From positions 1 through 7,728 of the forward strand of contig JAUVJE010000119.1 of the NCBI GenBank assembly GCA_030592355.1: a DNA stretch of 7,728 nucleotides. The letters run 5' to 3'. This DNA is from Clostridia bacterium. GTDB taxonomy: Bacteria > Bacillota > Clostridia > DUPQ01. A program made the position numbers and the translations under genes. Shown here in pieces: positions 1 to 6,206 of the stretch (positions within the stretch are counted from its first letter, which is position 1; every line of letters begins with the position of its first letter). The notes beneath the pieces are model-generated. The model did not search any database. It was not told where the DNA came from and saw only the letters and a program-made list of their open reading frames with translations.

Positions 1-5
1 ATTGA

Positions 6-245
6 ATAAAACTGCCAACGGGAGGTCTGTATATATTTAGTGATATAGAATCAGAAGCAGAAATTAAAGGAGGGTTTGAGGATATCTCTGCATTCATTTC
101 TTTACCGGAACAGGACACACAGCAAAATAAGGTAAAAGAAAGTGCTAAAAAAAGTGACAGTAGTTTTTTCATGATAAATACTCCTCGGTGGATTGCCTTA
201 ACAATAGATACACTATATAGTAATGGAGAGTGCGACACAATATAA
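6..245 (+). pseudogene. Unassigned open frame, probable C-terminal remnant of a gene
   Basis: An open frame of 79 codons ends in TAA at 243-245. The same frame has a TGA at 3-5, so it cannot simply continue a gene from beyond the window edge. It has no ATG until base 171, and no start codon sits at a sensible distance from the purine-rich stretches at 20-25 and 66-74. The translation looks protein-like (it includes TGGLYIFSDIESEAEIKGGF, then a Lys/Ser-rich stretch and a C-terminal part with MINTPRWIALTIDTLY), but I do not recognise a family. It may be the 3' end of a gene broken by a stop or frameshift near the left edge. Alternatively, an upstream gene in frame 2 may end at the TAG at 38-40 and the rest may be non-coding. 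The sequence to the left is needed to decide. Confidence 0.3.
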
Positions 246-275
246 CAGCAATACACTATACAATTATGGCTGTTA
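243..275. repeat. Inverted repeat TAACAGC / GCTGTTA downstream of the 294-1394 gene
   Basis: A perfect 7-bp inverted repeat (243-249 and 269-275) flanks a 19-base AT-rich loop. The left arm begins at the TAA of the open frame ending at 245. It lies between that frame and the 3' end of the minus-strand UROD-like gene, where a terminator would be expected. The stem has only three G/C pairs, the loop is long, and neither side carries a clean T-run, so it is at best a weak terminator. It could also stabilise mRNA 3' ends, or be chance. Confidence 0.25.
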
Positions 276-293
276 AACGTCGGGATAAATGGT

Positions 294-1394
294 TTAAACT
301 GGTTTGACTTTCCGCACATATTCTATGAAATACTTGAAATTTTCATAGGGCACATCAGGAGGAACGGTATGGTCAAGCATGGGGATATAGCCTTTTTGAG
401 AAAGCATAAACGGAACTTTGCCATCAACTTCATTTTTCACAGCATTCTTGTTCTCGGAAAGTATTCTTTTGTTCAATCCGCCGATTATTGTGAAAAGATT
501 CCCATATTGCTTCCGTAGTTTTACAATATCCATCCCAGCCTGAACTTCAAATGGATAAAAGGCATTGGCTCCGCAGTCTAAATATATCGGGAGCATTTTG
601 GTGCAGTCGCCGTCGGTGTCTACAACTATTCCGGGTATGCCTTTCCTTTTTATTGTTGAAATTACATCTTTTAAATACGGAGCCATGAACTCTGAAAATG
701 AGGACGGAGACACCAATGGACCATTTGAGTAACATATATCTTCCCATACCATAACAAAATCAGGTACAACATCCGAACAAACGCTGCTGATAAATCTGTT
801 ATAAAAAGAAGACCAGTGTTTCATCATTGCATGAATAAAATCAGGTTGGTCATAGAGAGCATACATAAGTTTTTCATCGCCCATAAGGTTTCTAAGATAA
901 CCGAAAGGACCTATTACATACATTCCAAGCACATAATCACGGGCATTGTATTCTTTAACCAGTTCTTTCCAGTTGTCCGGGAAACGATTAGTACTGGCGC
1001 TATCCAGCCGCGGCACGATTTTATTTTTAAAATCATCCGGGGTTTTTACGGGGAAATCTAAAAACTGCGGCATGGATGTTTCGGGATTAACTTTACGAAC
1101 CTTTTTTGTAATCCCATATCGGTCTATCAGGGTTATATTTGTGCCATCGTCATCAAGTTCAATTTCATCAAATAACGGATAGTATGGATTGCTTACCCAG
1201 CCGCCTTTAAACGGAAGCCATTTTATTTTATCCATACCAAAAAAATCCGGAAAGTTGACATCGGCAGGCTTATCATAACCTTCATCCCTCCACCTTTGTA
1301 CGGTGGCGGCCCATGCACCTGGTGTTTCCCAATAAAACGGACGGTCTGTGTCACTAAAATTCAATGTTGCCAAGAAGCGTTCCCTGGAATTCAT
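294..1394 (-). CDS. Uroporphyrinogen decarboxylase (UROD)/MtaA-superfamily protein, putative methyltransferase-type
   Basis: The predicted protein has 366 residues in the TIM-barrel superfamily of uroporphyrinogen decarboxylase and the corrinoid methyltransferases MtaA/CmuA. It opens with MNSRERFLATLNF, the usual N-terminus of this group. Family-like segments follow: VWEDICYSNGPLVSP (residues 216-230), DTDGDC (259-264), FEVQAGMD (282-289), IIGGLNKR (303-310) and LDHTVPPDVPYENF (340-353). The H-x-C metal site of MtaA is replaced by the D-x-D-G-D stretch, so it is not a standard zinc-thiol methyltransferase, and it is too diverged to call HemE. The start at 1394 was chosen over the in-frame ATG at 1439. 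It has GGAGGG just upstream, whereas the 1439 ATG has no Shine-Dalgarno site and coincides with the predicted transcription start. No signal peptide or membrane segment is seen, so it is probably cytoplasmic. No corrinoid protein gene is nearby, and the substrate is unknown. Confidence 0.85.
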   Translation of the reverse strand: MNSRERFLATLNFSDTDRPFYWETPGAWAATVQRWRDEGYDKPADVNFPDFFGMDKIKWLPFKGGWVSNPYYPLFDEIELDDDGTNITLIDRYGITKKVRKVNPETSMPQFLDFPVKTPDDFKNKIVPRLDSASTNRFPDNWKELVKEYNARDYVLGMYVIGPFGYLRNLMGDEKLMYALYDQPDFIHAMMKHWSSFYNRFISSVCSDVVPDFVMVWEDICYSNGPLVSPSSFSEFMAPYLKDVISTIKRKGIPGIVVDTDGDCTKMLPIYLDCGANAFYPFEVQAGMDIVKLRKQYGNLFTIIGGLNKRILSENKNAVKNEVDGKVPFMLSQKGYIPMLDHTVPPDVPYENFKYFIEYVRKVKPV

Positions 1395-1397
1395 AAG

Positions 1398-1403
1398 CCC
1401 TCC
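1398..1403 (-). promoter_or_regulatory. Shine-Dalgarno site GGAGGG fixing the start of the UROD-like gene
   Basis: On the minus strand GGAGGG is followed by CTT and the ATG at 1394-1392. The spacing is short, but this is the only strong ribosome site near the 5' end. The alternative ATG at 1439 is preceded by AT-rich sequence without any purine-rich site. Confidence 0.7.
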
Positions 1404-1445
1404 GATACTTTCTGATGGGTTTAGAAAAAACTTTATCATGAAAGT

Positions 1446-1476
1446 ATTATAAAATCAATAATACCGTACAGTACAA
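1446..1476 (-). promoter_or_regulatory. Sigma-A-type promoter of the UROD-like gene
   Basis: Read on the minus strand, TTGTAC (1476-1471) and an exact TATAAT (1451-1446) are separated by 19 bases. The spacer is longer than ideal, but the -10 is perfect. Transcription would start near 1438-1440 and give a leader of about 45 bases before the ATG at 1394. A hyphenated inverted repeat GTACAGTAC (1466-1474) overlaps the -35 and could be an operator, which is speculative. Confidence 0.55.
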
Positions 1477-1554
1477 ACATGAGCAGCCGTTAAAAAGATA
1501 ATATAGGTGAATAAATAATTAAAGATTGGCAAAGAACCGATTGCAATATATTAT

Positions 1555-1583
1555 TTTATAATATTCTCTTGGTTTGGTATAAT
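1555..1583 (+). promoter_or_regulatory. Extended -10 promoter of the prepilin-like gene
   Basis: TTTATA (1555-1560, four of six matches to TTGACA) is followed by 17 bases and TATAAT at 1578-1583. The TG at 1575-1576 makes a full extended -10 motif (TGGTATAAT). Transcription should start near 1590, leaving a leader of about 55 bases. The region upstream (1541-1554) is A/T only apart from TTGC, and could act as an UP-like element. The promoter is divergent from that of the UROD-like gene, with about 80 bases between the two -35 elements. The rest of the 1440-1645 gap shows no further gene or RNA that I can support. Confidence 0.65.
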
Positions 1584-1645
1584 GTCATGTATAGAGACTC
1601 AAGTTGACTTCTCAGACCGGATAAAAATAAAAAAAGAGGCATATC

Positions 1646-2212
1646 ATGACTTGTGGATTTCTAAAAAGTAAATCCGGATTCACATTGGTGGAAATATTGA
1701 TTGTAGTAATCATTATTGGTGTATTGCTAGCTATTGCTGTTCCGCTGTTCGTTGATGTTGCCGATAGTGCCCGGCACTCAGTATGGAAATACAACGGGTC
1801 ATATGTTGTTAAAGTCATCGCATTAAGCATTTGGGCCTATAAAGGCGAAGACAGATACGAGCTTCCAAGCAGCGGTGCCCCTAACTATTCGGATGAGGGT
1901 TTGAACAATTACCTTGAAAAGGAGCTTGAATATTATCAGGTGGACAGTAACAAAGACAGCATTAAAAATCCGACATCCAGAAGCATGAAAATCCTGCATG
2001 GAGATTCGCCGGTTGGCGGAAGTGTTGCCGACGGGAGGGATCCTGCGGTTTTCATTACAGGTAATTCCGCATATTCACATATAGGTTCAGACGTAGAGAA
2101 TTTATCAGGCACAATAGTGACATATATTAACCAAAACGACCCCTATGAGGTACAGGTTTATTACATTGATAACAAAGGTGTTAAATCAAAAAAATTAGCA
2201 AATTTTAAGTAA
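1646..2212 (+). CDS. Type IV prepilin-like (pseudopilin) protein with N-methylation signal
   Basis: This 188-residue protein has a textbook class III signal. A short basic leader (residues 1-11, ending KSKSG) is followed by FTLVE, with Gly at -1, Phe at +1 and Glu at +5 of the mature chain. A hydrophobic helix then runs to about residue 34 (ILIVVIIIGVLLAIAVP). Prepilin peptidase would cut after Gly11 and methylate Phe12, and the helix would anchor the protein in the membrane or pack in a filament core. The C-terminal part (about 45-188) is a polar globular domain with no cysteine, so it lacks the disulfide loop of many major pilins, and I do not recognise its fold. The start has AGAGG six bases upstream (1635-1639) and its own promoter at 1555-1583. 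No pilus ATPase, platform protein or peptidase gene is in the window, so its machinery must be encoded elsewhere. A competence or secretion pseudopilin, or a surface protein, are alternatives. Confidence 0.85.
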   Translation: MTCGFLKSKSGFTLVEILIVVIIIGVLLAIAVPLFVDVADSARHSVWKYNGSYVVKVIALSIWAYKGEDRYELPSSGAPNYSDEGLNNYLEKELEYYQVDSNKDSIKNPTSRSMKILHGDSPVGGSVADGRDPAVFITGNSAYSHIGSDVENLSGTIVTYINQNDPYEVQVYYIDNKGVKSKKLANFK

Positions 2213-2249
2213 CGGTATTACAACCAGGTTTCCAGGCAGAATAGAAATT

Positions 2250-2287
2250 ATTAAATCGAGCACTATATAGCTTGATTAAATCGAGCA
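2250..2287 (+). repeat. 13-bp direct repeat and hairpin in the aminopeptidase leader
   Basis: ATTAAATCGAGCA occurs twice, at 2250-2262 and 2275-2287, 25 bases apart. Between the copies, AATCGAGC (2254-2261) can pair with GCTTGATT (2270-2277). This makes an eight-pair stem, including one G-U, with an ACTATATA loop. Because the 3' arm overlaps the start of the second copy, the two copies compete structurally. The element ends eight bases before the GGAGG ribosome site (2295-2299). TATATA (2264-2269) resembles a -10, but no convincing -35 is present. It could be an operator, a leader switch or an mRNA stabiliser. The role is inferred only from position. Confidence 0.45.
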
Positions 2288-2303
2288 GAGGAACGGAGGC
2301 GAT

Positions 2304-3413
2304 ATGAAAGACATAAGATATGAAAAACTGGCCGCTAATTTAATCAATTATTCGGTAAAGCTTAAAAAAGGAGAGAAAATTCTTATAGAATTCAGCGGCA
2401 GAGAAAATACGCTGGTAAAAGAGATTGTGAAAAAAGCATATGAAGCGGGAGGGCTGCCGTTTATCGTGCACAACGATAGTCAAGTCCAGTATCTGGTTAT
2501 GAAGGATATTACAAAGGAACAGCTTGATATCATGAATGAAAGCCAATTGGATATGATGAAGAAAATGGATGCTTATCTGGGTATCAGGGCAAGTGATAAT
2601 ATTTTTGAATCAAGCATTATTCCATCTGAAAAGCGGAAGCTCCATATGATGATTATGAAGCCGGCTTTTGATGAAAGGGTAAATAATACAAGGTGGTGTG
2701 TGCTGAGGTATCCAAATGACTCCATGGCTCAGCAGGCAGGTAAGCCTACAGAGGAGTTTGAAAATTTCTATTTTGATGTATGTAATCTTGATTACTCTAA
2801 AATGTCTAAGGCGATGGATAATCTTGTTGAGCTTATGGATAGAACGGATAAAGTGCAAATTATAAGTCATGGAACCAATCTTGTTTTTTCAATCAAGGAT
2901 ATCCCTGCAATAAAGTGTGACGGCGAGGCAAATATTCCTGACGGAGAAGTTTTCACAGCTCCTGTTAAAGAGAGTGTTAACGGTACAATTTCATTTAACA
3001 CTCCTGCCATGAGCGAGGGAGAAGTGTTGGAAAATATTAAATTTACATTTAAAGACGGGAAAATAATTGAAGCGACTTCCAGTAATACCAAAAAAACAAA
3101 TATAAAGCTGGACACTGACGAAGGAGCAAGATACATAGGTGAATTCGCCCTCGGTGTAAATCCCTATATTATTAATCCCATGAGGGATACACTTTTTGAT
3201 GAAAAAATCGCCGGAAGTATACACCTGACCCCCGGACAATGTTACGAAGAAGCGCCAAACGGCAACGATTCCGCAATACACTGGGATCTCGTACTTATAC
3301 AAACACCTGAATTCGGAGGCGGTGAAATTTATTTTGATGATGTGCTTATCAGAAAAGACGGTATGTTTATAATAGAGAAACTAAAAGGTCTTAATCCTGA
3401 AAATCTGAAATAA
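2304..3413 (+). CDS. Aminopeptidase, M29 family (AmpS/PepS-like thermophilic metalloaminopeptidase)
   Basis: This 369-residue protein matches family M29, a dinuclear-metal aminopeptidase that removes N-terminal residues from peptides in the cytoplasm. All metal and catalytic positions expected for the family can be placed: Glu215 in IPDGEVFTAP, Glu280 in YIGEFALG, His307 and Tyr314 in SIHLTPGQCY, and His326 and Asp328 in AIHWDLVLI. The N-terminal substrate-side domain begins with the usual KLAANLINYSVKLKKGEKI. The length is slightly below the common 370-415, and the loop between Tyr314 and His326 looks short. Together these features predict an active enzyme. The ATG has GGAGG four bases upstream. 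There is no signal peptide. The FAD oxidoreductase gene follows after 56 bases with no convincing terminator, so co-transcription is likely. The repeat at 2250-2287 may control it. Peptide specificity cannot be read from sequence. Confidence 0.92.
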   Translation: MKDIRYEKLAANLINYSVKLKKGEKILIEFSGRENTLVKEIVKKAYEAGGLPFIVHNDSQVQYLVMKDITKEQLDIMNESQLDMMKKMDAYLGIRASDNIFESSIIPSEKRKLHMMIMKPAFDERVNNTRWCVLRYPNDSMAQQAGKPTEEFENFYFDVCNLDYSKMSKAMDNLVELMDRTDKVQIISHGTNLVFSIKDIPAIKCDGEANIPDGEVFTAPVKESVNGTISFNTPAMSEGEVLENIKFTFKDGKIIEATSSNTKKTNIKLDTDEGARYIGEFALGVNPYIINPMRDTLFDEKIAGSIHLTPGQCYEEAPNGNDSAIHWDLVLIQTPEFGGGEIYFDDVLIRKDGMFIIEKLKGLNPENLK

Positions 3414-3469
3414 AAACCGGGAAACTTCCCAGGGAGCATTTTGGGTTAAAAGTTTGCAGGGGGCAGCGA

Positions 3470-4810
3470 ATGAAAAAAGAGCATGATGTTATTGTCGCCG
3501 GCGGTGGGCTTGCAGGATGTTGCGCCGCGATTGCAGCCGCACGGCAAAATAAAAAAGTATTATTAATAGAACGGTACGGATTTTTTGGAGGTATGGCGAC
3601 GGCAGCGCTGGTTAACCCTTTTATGAAGTACAACACTTTCGATGAAAAAGGCAATATCATTCCGGTTAATAATACCGGAATTTTTAAAGAAATACTTGAA
3701 ACTCTGGACAGACGCAATTCTCTTTTTATTTCATTCAAAAAACATGACAGACCTAAATATCTTGCAGCCGGTGAAGTAGATAAAAGAGCCGTGCCAAAAA
3801 GGACATTTAACGAGGAAGTCCTAAAAAAAATACTTGATGAAATGACTGAAGATGCGGGAGTTGATGTTTTATTTCACTCATTTATTTTCAAAGCAAAGAA
3901 AAGGGGACAAAAACTCACATCGGTTTCAACTGTTGGAAAAGCAGGTGTGCGAGAACATAAAGCAATGTTTTTTATTGATGCAACAGGTGATGCGGATGTC
4001 TGTGCCCTTGCGGGATGCGGATTTGATATCGGTAGAGACGGGGATGGCAAATGTCAGCCGATGACACTGTGTTTTAGACTCGGTAATGCAGATCCCGAAA
4101 AAGTCGAACAAATGGTATATGACATAGAAAAAAGAGAAAAGCTGAATGCCAAATATAAAGAAATGCAGAAATCGGGGGAAATTAAGAACCAGCGTGAAAA
4201 TATTCTTGTATTCCCGCATGTTGGCAATGGTGTGGTGCATTTCAACAGCACCCGTATAATAGACAGAAATCCGCTGGAACCGCAGGAGCTTTCAAGAGCT
4301 GAAAACGAAGCAAGGAAACAGGCGGACGAGCTGGTGAAGTTTTTCCGTGAAAACGCAGAAGGCTTTGAAAACTGTATTCTTCTGCAGACCGCTCCTCAAA
4401 TCGGGATCAGGGAATCACGGCGGATAAAAGGACGGTATAAGTTAACAGACGAAGACATTGTAAAATGTGTGAAATTTTATGACTCAATAGCCAGAGGATG
4501 TTACGGAATTGACATACATAACCCGACAGGCGGAGGAACAGTTATAAAACATATTTCAGAAGGTGGGTATTATACGATTCCATACCGTAGCATAATCCCT
4601 GAAAAAATTAATAATTTACTGGTTGCCGGAAGACCGATATCCGCATCCCATGAAGCGCATTCCGCAATGAGGGTAATGCCGATTTGTGCAAATATAGGCG
4701 AAGCTGCAGGAATAGCCGCATCAATTTGTACTGATATGAGAATAAAAACAAAAGATATGGACATAGAGAAATTGCATGAGATATTAAGGAAGGTAGCCAG
4801 ATTGTACTGA
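3470..4810 (+). CDS. FAD-dependent oxidoreductase (FAD_oxidored family)
   Basis: This 446-residue flavoprotein has an N-terminal Rossmann fold. VIVAGGGLAG (residues 7-16) carries the dinucleotide-binding glycines, and Glu34 in VLLIER should bind the adenosine ribose. IDATGDADV (169-177) is the second FAD motif. The C-terminal segment 385-417 (VAGRPISAS, then MRVMPICANIGEAAGIAA) closes over the flavin in this family. The FFGGMATAALV segment after the first motif is typical of FAD_oxidored proteins (PF12831-like by recollection). No CxxC redox pair, signal peptide or membrane segment is seen. The donor and acceptor are unknown, and related proteins are annotated only generically. The ATG has AGGGGG six bases upstream (3458-3463). 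The gene lies 56 bases after the aminopeptidase, probably in the same transcript, and ends 41 bases before a terminator. Confidence 0.88.
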   Translation: MKKEHDVIVAGGGLAGCCAAIAAARQNKKVLLIERYGFFGGMATAALVNPFMKYNTFDEKGNIIPVNNTGIFKEILETLDRRNSLFISFKKHDRPKYLAAGEVDKRAVPKRTFNEEVLKKILDEMTEDAGVDVLFHSFIFKAKKRGQKLTSVSTVGKAGVREHKAMFFIDATGDADVCALAGCGFDIGRDGDGKCQPMTLCFRLGNADPEKVEQMVYDIEKREKLNAKYKEMQKSGEIKNQRENILVFPHVGNGVVHFNSTRIIDRNPLEPQELSRAENEARKQADELVKFFRENAEGFENCILLQTAPQIGIRESRRIKGRYKLTDEDIVKCVKFYDSIARGCYGIDIHNPTGGGTVIKHISEGGYYTIPYRSIIPEKINNLLVAGRPISASHEAHSAMRVMPICANIGEAAGIAASICTDMRIKTKDMDIEKLHEILRKVARLY

Positions 4811-4851
4811 AAACAGAAATAATCCCGGGGAAGTTTTCCGAAAACAAGAAA

Positions 4852-4885
4852 AAACAAAAAAACCTTACGGAAAGGTTTTTTGTTT
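4852..4885. terminator. Bidirectional rho-independent terminator between convergent genes
   Basis: AAAAAACCTT (4857-4866) pairs with AAGGTTTTTT (4872-4881) around the loop ACGGA. With one bulged A the stem extends through CAAA/GTTT to 4852 and 4885. On the plus strand it ends in a T-run after the FAD gene. On the minus strand the complementary A-run gives T7-G-T6, so it also serves the zinc-ribbon operon whose last gene ends at 4904. Confidence 0.85.
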
Positions 4886-4903
4886 ATATACAATTTTATG
4901 ATT

Positions 4904-5536
4904 TTATTTTTTTGGTCCTTTGTATTGTCCGGGGAACAGGGAACGAAGGACGCCTATGAAAGTCCGGCTGTCAAATCCAGTGTTCATGGTGAATGTGTAC
5001 TTGCTGCCTGGGCATTTTATGATGAGTGTCGGGGGAGTATTTGTAGTCGTATCGTCATAGGAATATGACACCGCGCCTTTTCTAAATTTAATTTGTTCGA
5101 CAGTATTGTTTCTGATAAGAAAATTATTCTGTGATTCTGCCATAATTTCATTGATTCCCATGGTTCGATATTTATCAGAATATGTATATCCCGCTTTCAT
5201 TACAGCCGCTGTCCTCTTCAGCAGTTTTTCTCCTCTGACACTTTCTTTAACGGCGGCAATATGGGCTTGCATCATCTTATTATCAACCATTGCTGCAATA
5301 ATAGCAGTATCAGAAAAAATAAGACTACAGCCCTTAATGGAGACAAGGCTCTTTTTATATGAGGTTGGAAGAATAAATTTGTATTCTGCCTTCATTGCCT
5401 GCGACGGTGCCGGTTTCACGATATTCGCCGTTTCCACGGGAGCTGGTTTTTCCGCTATTGCCGTTCCGCATTTATTACAAAAGCTCGCTGCGGCGCCTAA
5501 GGCGGCTCCGCAATTTTTACAAAAATTATTGCTCAT
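4904..5536 (-). CDS. Zinc-ribbon protein with uncharacterised C-terminal domain
   Basis: This 210-residue protein begins with a zinc ribbon: Cys6 and Cys9 (FCKNCG), then Cys20 and Cys23 (FCNKCG), a four-cysteine Zn site. A low-complexity Ala/Pro linker covers about residues 28-48. The rest (50-205) is a soluble domain of mixed predicted strands and helices that I cannot assign. It includes a Lys/Arg-rich helical stretch (97-125) and strand-like segments near 148-160 and 169-185. A PH-like fold is a guess. No signal peptide or membrane helix is present. The ATG has AAGGG about six bases upstream. It starts 13 bases after the stop of the other zinc-ribbon gene, so it is the second gene of that operon, and it ends at the shared terminator. 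Zinc ribbons of this type often mediate protein or nucleic-acid contacts, but the function here is unknown. Confidence 0.8.
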   Translation of the reverse strand: MSNNFCKNCGAALGAAASFCNKCGTAIAEKPAPVETANIVKPAPSQAMKAEYKFILPTSYKKSLVSIKGCSLIFSDTAIIAAMVDNKMMQAHIAAVKESVRGEKLLKRTAAVMKAGYTYSDKYRTMGINEIMAESQNNFLIRNNTVEQIKFRKGAVSYSYDDTTTNTPPTLIIKCPGSKYTFTMNTGFDSRTFIGVLRSLFPGQYKGPKK

Positions 5537-5549
5537 TTATATCCCTTTC

Positions 5550-6050
5550 TTATTGCCAGAAATAGAATTGATAAAAACTTTCCCCCATTGTTAGCATCAG
5601 TATCACTCCGCCAATAGCAAGAAGTATGCCTATAAGAAGAAGAATGAGCGAAGCGATTGCAAAATGTTTTTTATTAATATTAACAGTATCGCTGAAACTC
5701 CAGACCAAAAGCATGATTAGGTTTACTATAGGAATGGCTAAAAGAATGAACATCCCGATATATGCTCCTATACTGAGCGGCTTAATAAGGTTTCCCTTGT
5801 CGTTATACTGTATATTCTGGGTGCTTGCTGCCTTTGGAGCTACAGGAGGAACTGGTTCCGGTGCCTTGGTAGGAGCTGGTTGGGATTCGGGTTCTACAAC
5901 CTGTTCTACAGGTTCAGCAGAAACTTCAACGGGTTCTACAACCTGTTCTACAGATTCAGCAGAAACTTCAACGGGTTCTACTTTTGCACCGCATCCGGCG
6001 CAGAACTTTGAATTATCAGGAATTTCATTACCACATTTTTCACAAAACAT
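5550..6050 (-). CDS. Zinc-ribbon membrane protein with repeat-rich linker and two TM helices
   Basis: This 166-residue protein has three parts. A zinc ribbon comes first: Cys3, Cys6, Cys17 and Cys20, with FCEKCG and FCAGCG. A linker from 22 to about 90 is rich in Val, Glu and Pro and includes a 14-residue sequence, EPVEVSAE(S/P)VEQVV, twice in tandem (25-38 and 39-52). Two hydrophobic helices follow (about 93-118 and 129-154), joined by a short loop with NINKKHF. Small zinc-ribbon proteins with such a paired-helix tail are, as I recall, common in Bacillota but uncharacterised. The ATG has AAGGAG seven bases upstream and a promoter with an exact TATAAT at 6086-6114, so this is the first gene of the operon. 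The shared ribbon suggests that it and the next gene act together, perhaps with this one as membrane anchor. That is inference. Confidence 0.82.
   Translation of the reverse strand: MFCEKCGNEIPDNSKFCAGCGAKVEPVEVSAESVEQVVEPVEVSAEPVEQVVEPESQPAPTKAPEPVPPVAPKAASTQNIQYNDKGNLIKPLSIGAYIGMFILLAIPIVNLIMLLVWSFSDTVNINKKHFAIASLILLLIGILLAIGGVILMLTMGESFYQFYFWQ
5889..5981. repeat. 42-bp tandem repeat (two copies plus a 9-bp partial copy) in the linker coding region
   Basis: Copy one (5889-5930) and copy two (5931-5972) differ by one base, G at 5912 versus A at 5954. The first nine bases of the unit recur at 5973-5981. The period is a multiple of three, so copy changes keep the frame and add or remove 14 residues of the Glu/Val/Pro linker. 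The base difference gives Pro47 versus Ser33. In the 5889-5930 copy, AACCTGT-TCT-ACAGGTT (5898-5914) is a perfect 7-bp inverted repeat, which the base change interrupts in the other copy. Confidence 0.9.
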
Positions 6051-6085
6051 TGTATATCTCCTTTTAAGTATTAATTGACTATAAT

Positions 6086-6114
6086 ATTATATTCTATGAA
6101 TGGTTCAAATACAA
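6086..6114 (-). promoter_or_regulatory. Promoter of the zinc-ribbon operon
   Basis: Read on the minus strand, TTGTAT (6114-6109) is followed by exactly 17 bases and a perfect TATAAT (6091-6086). Only the first three -35 bases match the consensus. TTGAAC (6108-6103) with TATTAT (6086-6081) at 16 bases is an overlapping alternative. Transcription would start near 6079, giving a leader of about 30 bases with AAGGAG before the ATG at 6050. Confidence 0.6.
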
Positions 6115-6149
6115 ATGATAACCGATTCAGCTGTGTCTAAGAAAGTTTT

Positions 6150-6180
6150 TTGGCAGCTTGTTATATAAGTATAATATAAT
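6150..6180 (+). promoter_or_regulatory. Probable promoter of the second UROD-like gene
   Basis: TATAAT occurs twice in overlapping register, at 6170-6175 and 6175-6180. The best -35 is TTGGCA at 6150-6155 (five of six matches), giving spacers of 14 or 19 bases. The second copy is therefore more plausible, with transcription starting near 6187. That would leave a leader of only about 20 bases before the TTG start. Confidence 0.45.
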
Positions 6181-6195
6181 AAAGAAAAAATTAGC

Positions 6196-6200
6196 AGGGG
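6196..6200 (+). promoter_or_regulatory. Shine-Dalgarno site AGGGG supporting a TTG start
   Basis: AGGGG lies six bases before the TTG at 6207. An in-frame TAG at 6192-6194 excludes any earlier start, and the next in-frame ATG would remove 29 residues and has no comparable ribosome site. Confidence 0.65.
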
Positions 6201-6206
6201 TTTGAA

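Noticed and set aside
1545..1566. AT-rich near-palindrome over the -35 region of the prepilin promoter
   Set aside because: It consists almost only of A and T, so apparent symmetry follows from composition.
1604..1632. TTGACT at 1604 as a second -35 for the prepilin gene
   Set aside because: At 17 bases downstream there is only ATAAAA, and transcription would start inside the ribosome site.
211..2270. CACTATATAG occurring at both 211-220 and 2261-2270
   Set aside because: A single AT-rich 10-mer match with no shared flanks is expected by chance in a window of this size.
3419..3430. GGGAAACTTCCC inverted repeat between the aminopeptidase and FAD genes as a terminator
   Set aside because: The stem is four to five pairs and no T-run follows, so it should not stop transcription.
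5106..5594. Plus-strand open frame of 162 codons antisense to the zinc-ribbon genes
   Set aside because: It lies opposite two genes with clear zinc-ribbon motifs and good ribosome sites, and its own start has no support. It is a shadow frame.
5626..6078. Plus-strand frame rich in Ser/Thr/Gly repeats
   Set aside because: It is the reverse reading of the 42-bp repeat and the membrane helices of the 5550-6050 gene.
6117..6164. Scattered inverted matches (ATAAC/GTTAT, AGCTG/CAGCT) between the divergent promoters
   Set aside because: Arms are five bases and unevenly spaced, too weak to call an operator.
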